Shown here: in pieces, positions 62,088 to 64,000 of the stretch
Layout of the letters: each line of letters starts with the position of its first letter
Position numbering within the stretch: the stretch's first letter is position 1
Assembly (NCBI RefSeq): GCF_024198235.1
Contig: NZ_JAKCFB010000012.1
Coordinates: 152,856-216,855, forward strand
Length of the DNA stretch: 64,000 nucleotides
Direction: 5' to 3'
Source of the DNA: Myxococcus dinghuensis
Lineage (GTDB): Bacteria > Myxococcota > Myxococcia > Myxococcales > Myxococcaceae
The notes under the pieces: generated by a model
Seen by the model: only the letters and a program-made list of their open reading frames with translations
Database searches by the model: none
Told to the model about the DNA's origin: nothing
Position numbers and translations under genes: made by a program

Positions 62088-64000
62088 CGCTCCCGCTGGA
62101 ACTGGAGCTGACCGGCCCGCAGGGCGACGCGGATCTTGTCACCCGCGCCGAACTCGCCGGAGAGGATGCGCTCGGCGAGCGGGCCCTCCACCAGCCGCTG
62201 CACCATCTGCCGCATGGGGCGGGCGCCCAACTGCGGGTCGAAGCCACCGGACTTGAGCAGGTGGCCCACCACGTCGGCGCCCGCGAAGTACTCGATGCCG
62301 CGCTCGGTGGACAGCCGCTTGCTGCTCTCCTCCAGCAACAGCGTGGCGATGCGCGCGACCTCCTCCTCCTCCAGGGGACGGAAGGGGAGTCGCTCGTCGA
62401 TGCGGTTCCACAGCTCGGGGGGCAGGGCCTTGCGCGCGGCCGACGCGGCCAGCTCCAGCGCGTTCGTCGTGCCCGAACCCTCCGAGCCGAAGCCGAGGGC
62501 GCGACCCGTGCGGGAGAACGCCTCCGCGCCCAGGTTCGTGGTCATCACGATGACCGTGTTCGAGAAGTCGATGTGCCGGCCCTTGCCGTCCGTCAGCCGC
62601 CCCTCTTCCAACACCTGGAGCAGGAGCATCTGCACCTCGCGGTGCGCCTTCTCGATTTCGTCCAGCACCACCACCGACGACGGGCGCCGGCGCACCGGCT
62701 CCGTCAACTGCCCGCCCTCGCCGAAGCCCACGTAGCCCGCGGGCGAGCCGATGAGGCGCGAAACGCCGTGCGCCTCCGACATCTCGCTCATGTCCAGGCG
62801 GACCAGCGCGTCGCGGTTGCCGAACAGCACCTCCGCCAGCCCGCGCGCCATCTCCGTCTTGCCCACGCCCGTGGGGCCCAGGAAGAGGAAGCTGCCCATG
62901 GGGCGACGCGACGCAAAGCCCGCGTAGTTGCGGCGGATGACGCGGGCGATGCGGGCAATGGCCTCCTCGTGGCCGATGACGCGCTCACCCAGGTCCTGCT
63001 CCAGCCGCAGCAGGCGCGCCGAGTCGTTCATCAGGAGCCGCTCCTCCGGCACCCCCGCCAGCTTCGCGACCACCCGGGCCACGTCCGCCGGTTCGACCCT
63101 GTCCCGCCCCTCGCGGTGGCAGCGGCTGCCCGCAAGGTCCACCACGGAGATGGCCTTGTCCGGCATGAACCGGTCCGTCACGTACCGGCTCGCCAGCGAC
63201 GCGGCCGCCTCCAGGGCCTCCGGGGCATAGCGCAGCGCGTGGTGCTCCTCGTAGCGGCCGATGATGCCCCGGAGGATCTCCACCGTCTCCGGCACGGACG
63301 GCTCGTGGACCACCACCGCCGTGAAGCGGCGCTCCAGGGCCGGGTCCGCGCTGATGAACTTGCGGTACTCGTCGTGCGTCGTCGCGCCGATGCACGGGAA
63401 CTCGCCCCGCGCCATCGCCGTCTTCAGCTCGTTGGCCGCGTCCTGCGGGCCCTCTCCGGTGGAGCCCGCGCCCACCAGGGTGTGGATTTCGTCGATGAAG
63501 ACCACCACGCGACCCTCCGCGCGGCGGACCTCCTCCTTCAGCGCGTTGAGCTTCTCGGAGAAGGAGCCCCGCAGCTGGGTGCCCGCCACCAGCGTGGCCA
63601 TGTCCAGTTCGACGATGACCTTCTCCGCCAGCGTGCCCCGCAGCCCCATCAGCCGCTGCGCCACGCCCTCCACCACCGCCGTCTTGCCCACGCCGGGCTC
63701 GCCCAGGAGGCACGGGTTGTTGGTGCGGCGCTTGCCGAGGACGTCGATGACCTCCTCGACCTCCCGAGCGCGGCCCACCACGGGGTCCAGCCGGCCCTCT
63801 CGGGCGGCCTGGCTCAGGTTGCGCCCCAGCGAGGTCAACATGGGGAACGTCTTGGGGTCCAACGCCACGCTGGCGCCCGTCGCCACGCTGGCGCCCGTCC
63901 GGGCCACCGGCGCGGGCGCCGCGACCGGGCGCGGGGGGGCCGCGGGCGAAGGGGCGGGGGGCGCCGGGGGGGCGACGCGCACCTGGGGGGCGGGCGTCGG
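62084..64000 (-). CDS. Clp/Hsp100 AAA+ ATPase (ClpA/ClpC type), C-terminal two-thirds; N-terminus beyond the right edge
   Basis: About 639 codons lie in the window and the frame is open at base 64000. From the edge, a Pro/Ala-rich linker leads to AAA-1 with Walker A GEPGVGKTA and FIDEIHTLVGAG. A short middle region follows without the long ClpB propeller, then AAA-2 with Walker A GPTGVGKTE, GYVGFGEGGQLTEPVR and VVLDEIEKAH. The C-terminal domain has DPQLGARPMRQMVQRL. The absence of a long middle coil favours ClpA/ClpC over ClpB. The Ala/Pro linker is unusually long and may separate an N-terminal substrate domain. A ClpP-binding loop is not obvious. Confidence 0.9.
   Translation of the reverse strand, partial: PTPAPQVRVAPPAPPAPSPAAPPRPVAAPAPVARTGASVATGASVALDPKTFPMLTSLGRNLSQAAREGRLDPVVGRAREVEEVIDVLGKRRTNNPCLLGEPGVGKTAVVEGVAQRLMGLRGTLAEKVIVELDMATLVAGTQLRGSFSEKLNALKEEVRRAEGRVVVFIDEIHTLVGAGSTGEGPQDAANELKTAMARGEFPCIGATTHDEYRKFISADPALERRFTAVVVHEPSVPETVEILRGIIGRYEEHHALRYAPEALEAAASLASRYVTDRFMPDKAISVVDLAGSRCHREGRDRVEPADVARVVAKLAGVPEERLLMNDSARLLRLEQDLGERVIGHEEAIARIARVIRRNYAGFASRRPMGSFLFLGPTGVGKTEMARGLAEVLFGNRDALVRLDMSEMSEAHGVSRLIGSPAGYVGFGEGGQLTEPVRRRPSSVVVLDEIEKAHREVQMLLLQVLEEGRLTDGKGRHIDFSNTVIVMTTNLGAEAFSRTGRALGFGSEGSGTTNALELAASAARKALPPELWNRIDERLPFRPLEEEEVARIATLLLEESSKRLSTERGIEYFAGADVVGHLLKSGGFDPQLGARPMRQMVQRLVEGPLAERILSGEFGAGDKIRVALRAGQLQFQRER

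Overview
The window is a GC-rich (roughly 70% G+C) chromosomal stretch that reads like a myxobacterium, most likely Myxococcaceae (Myxococcus/Corallococcus/Pyxidicoccus type). The reasons are the strong third-codon GC bias, frequent GTG/TTG starts, an NtrC-type sigma-54 regulator, TPR lipoproteins, lysine/alanine-rich histone-H1-like tails on proteins, and very large secreted multidomain proteins. Genes are densely packed on both strands. I see no rRNA, tRNA, insertion sequence, prophage, CRISPR array or assembly-line biosynthetic cluster. This is mainly core genome with some lineage-specific genes.

Layout, left half. A truncated glycine-oxidase gene (thiO) runs off the left edge. Opposite it is a complete histidine operon, hisG-D-C-H-A-B-F-N-I(E) (606-7818), with genes overlapping by 1-4 bases. 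It is preceded by a histidine-rich leader peptide and a textbook attenuator terminator (394-553). After two proteins of unknown function comes a lipoate/2-oxoacid dehydrogenase neighbourhood: lpdA, (DUF72), lipA, an E2 acyltransferase, a novel-looking TPR/ClpX-zinc-finger/ATPase protein, and a lipB-Nudix fusion. Next are a beta-lactamase-fold hydrolase, ribA and moeA on the minus strand. Two consecutive plus-strand genes follow, both carrying histone-H1-like tails: a duplicated-domain/chagasin-like protein and a very long RNase R.

Layout, middle. The minus strand carries a MgtC/DUF4010 membrane protein, an aquaporin fused to a degenerate arsenate-reductase-like domain, and the glutathione-dependent formaldehyde detoxification pair (frmA-frmB). 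These are followed by a TPR lipoprotein, a PhoD-type phosphatase, a zinc-ribbon protein, a membrane metallophosphoesterase and an SDR oxidoreductase. A four-gene tripartite efflux operon (TolC, ABC ATPase, MacA-type adaptor, MacB-type permease) is transcribed leftward. A histidine kinase/NtrC-type regulator pair is transcribed divergently from it. The intergenic region holds a near-consensus sigma-54 promoter and two identical 13-bp palindromes, which suggests direct control of the efflux operon by the adjacent two-component system.

Layout, right half. A degenerate tandem-repeat spacer separates the regulator from a small protein with a parvovirus/bacterial phospholipase-A2-like motif. Then come a small TPR protein, a thermolysin-family (M4) lipoprotein protease with two PPC domains, an ATP-grasp protein, mutS2, another TPR protein, and a class III nucleotide cyclase with inverted topology. 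These are followed by a NamZ/DUF1343 protein, a degenerate metallophosphoesterase-like protein, nadD, and a 1203-residue lipoprotein combining a gluzincin-like domain, a PD40 propeller, a Pro/Thr-rich linker and a beta-barrel. The window ends with an unknown 440-residue protein, a Rossmann/DUF2520 protein, and a Clp/Hsp100 ATPase that continues beyond the right edge.

All functional calls come from motif reading without database searches. Promoter and terminator calls rest on sequence pattern only.
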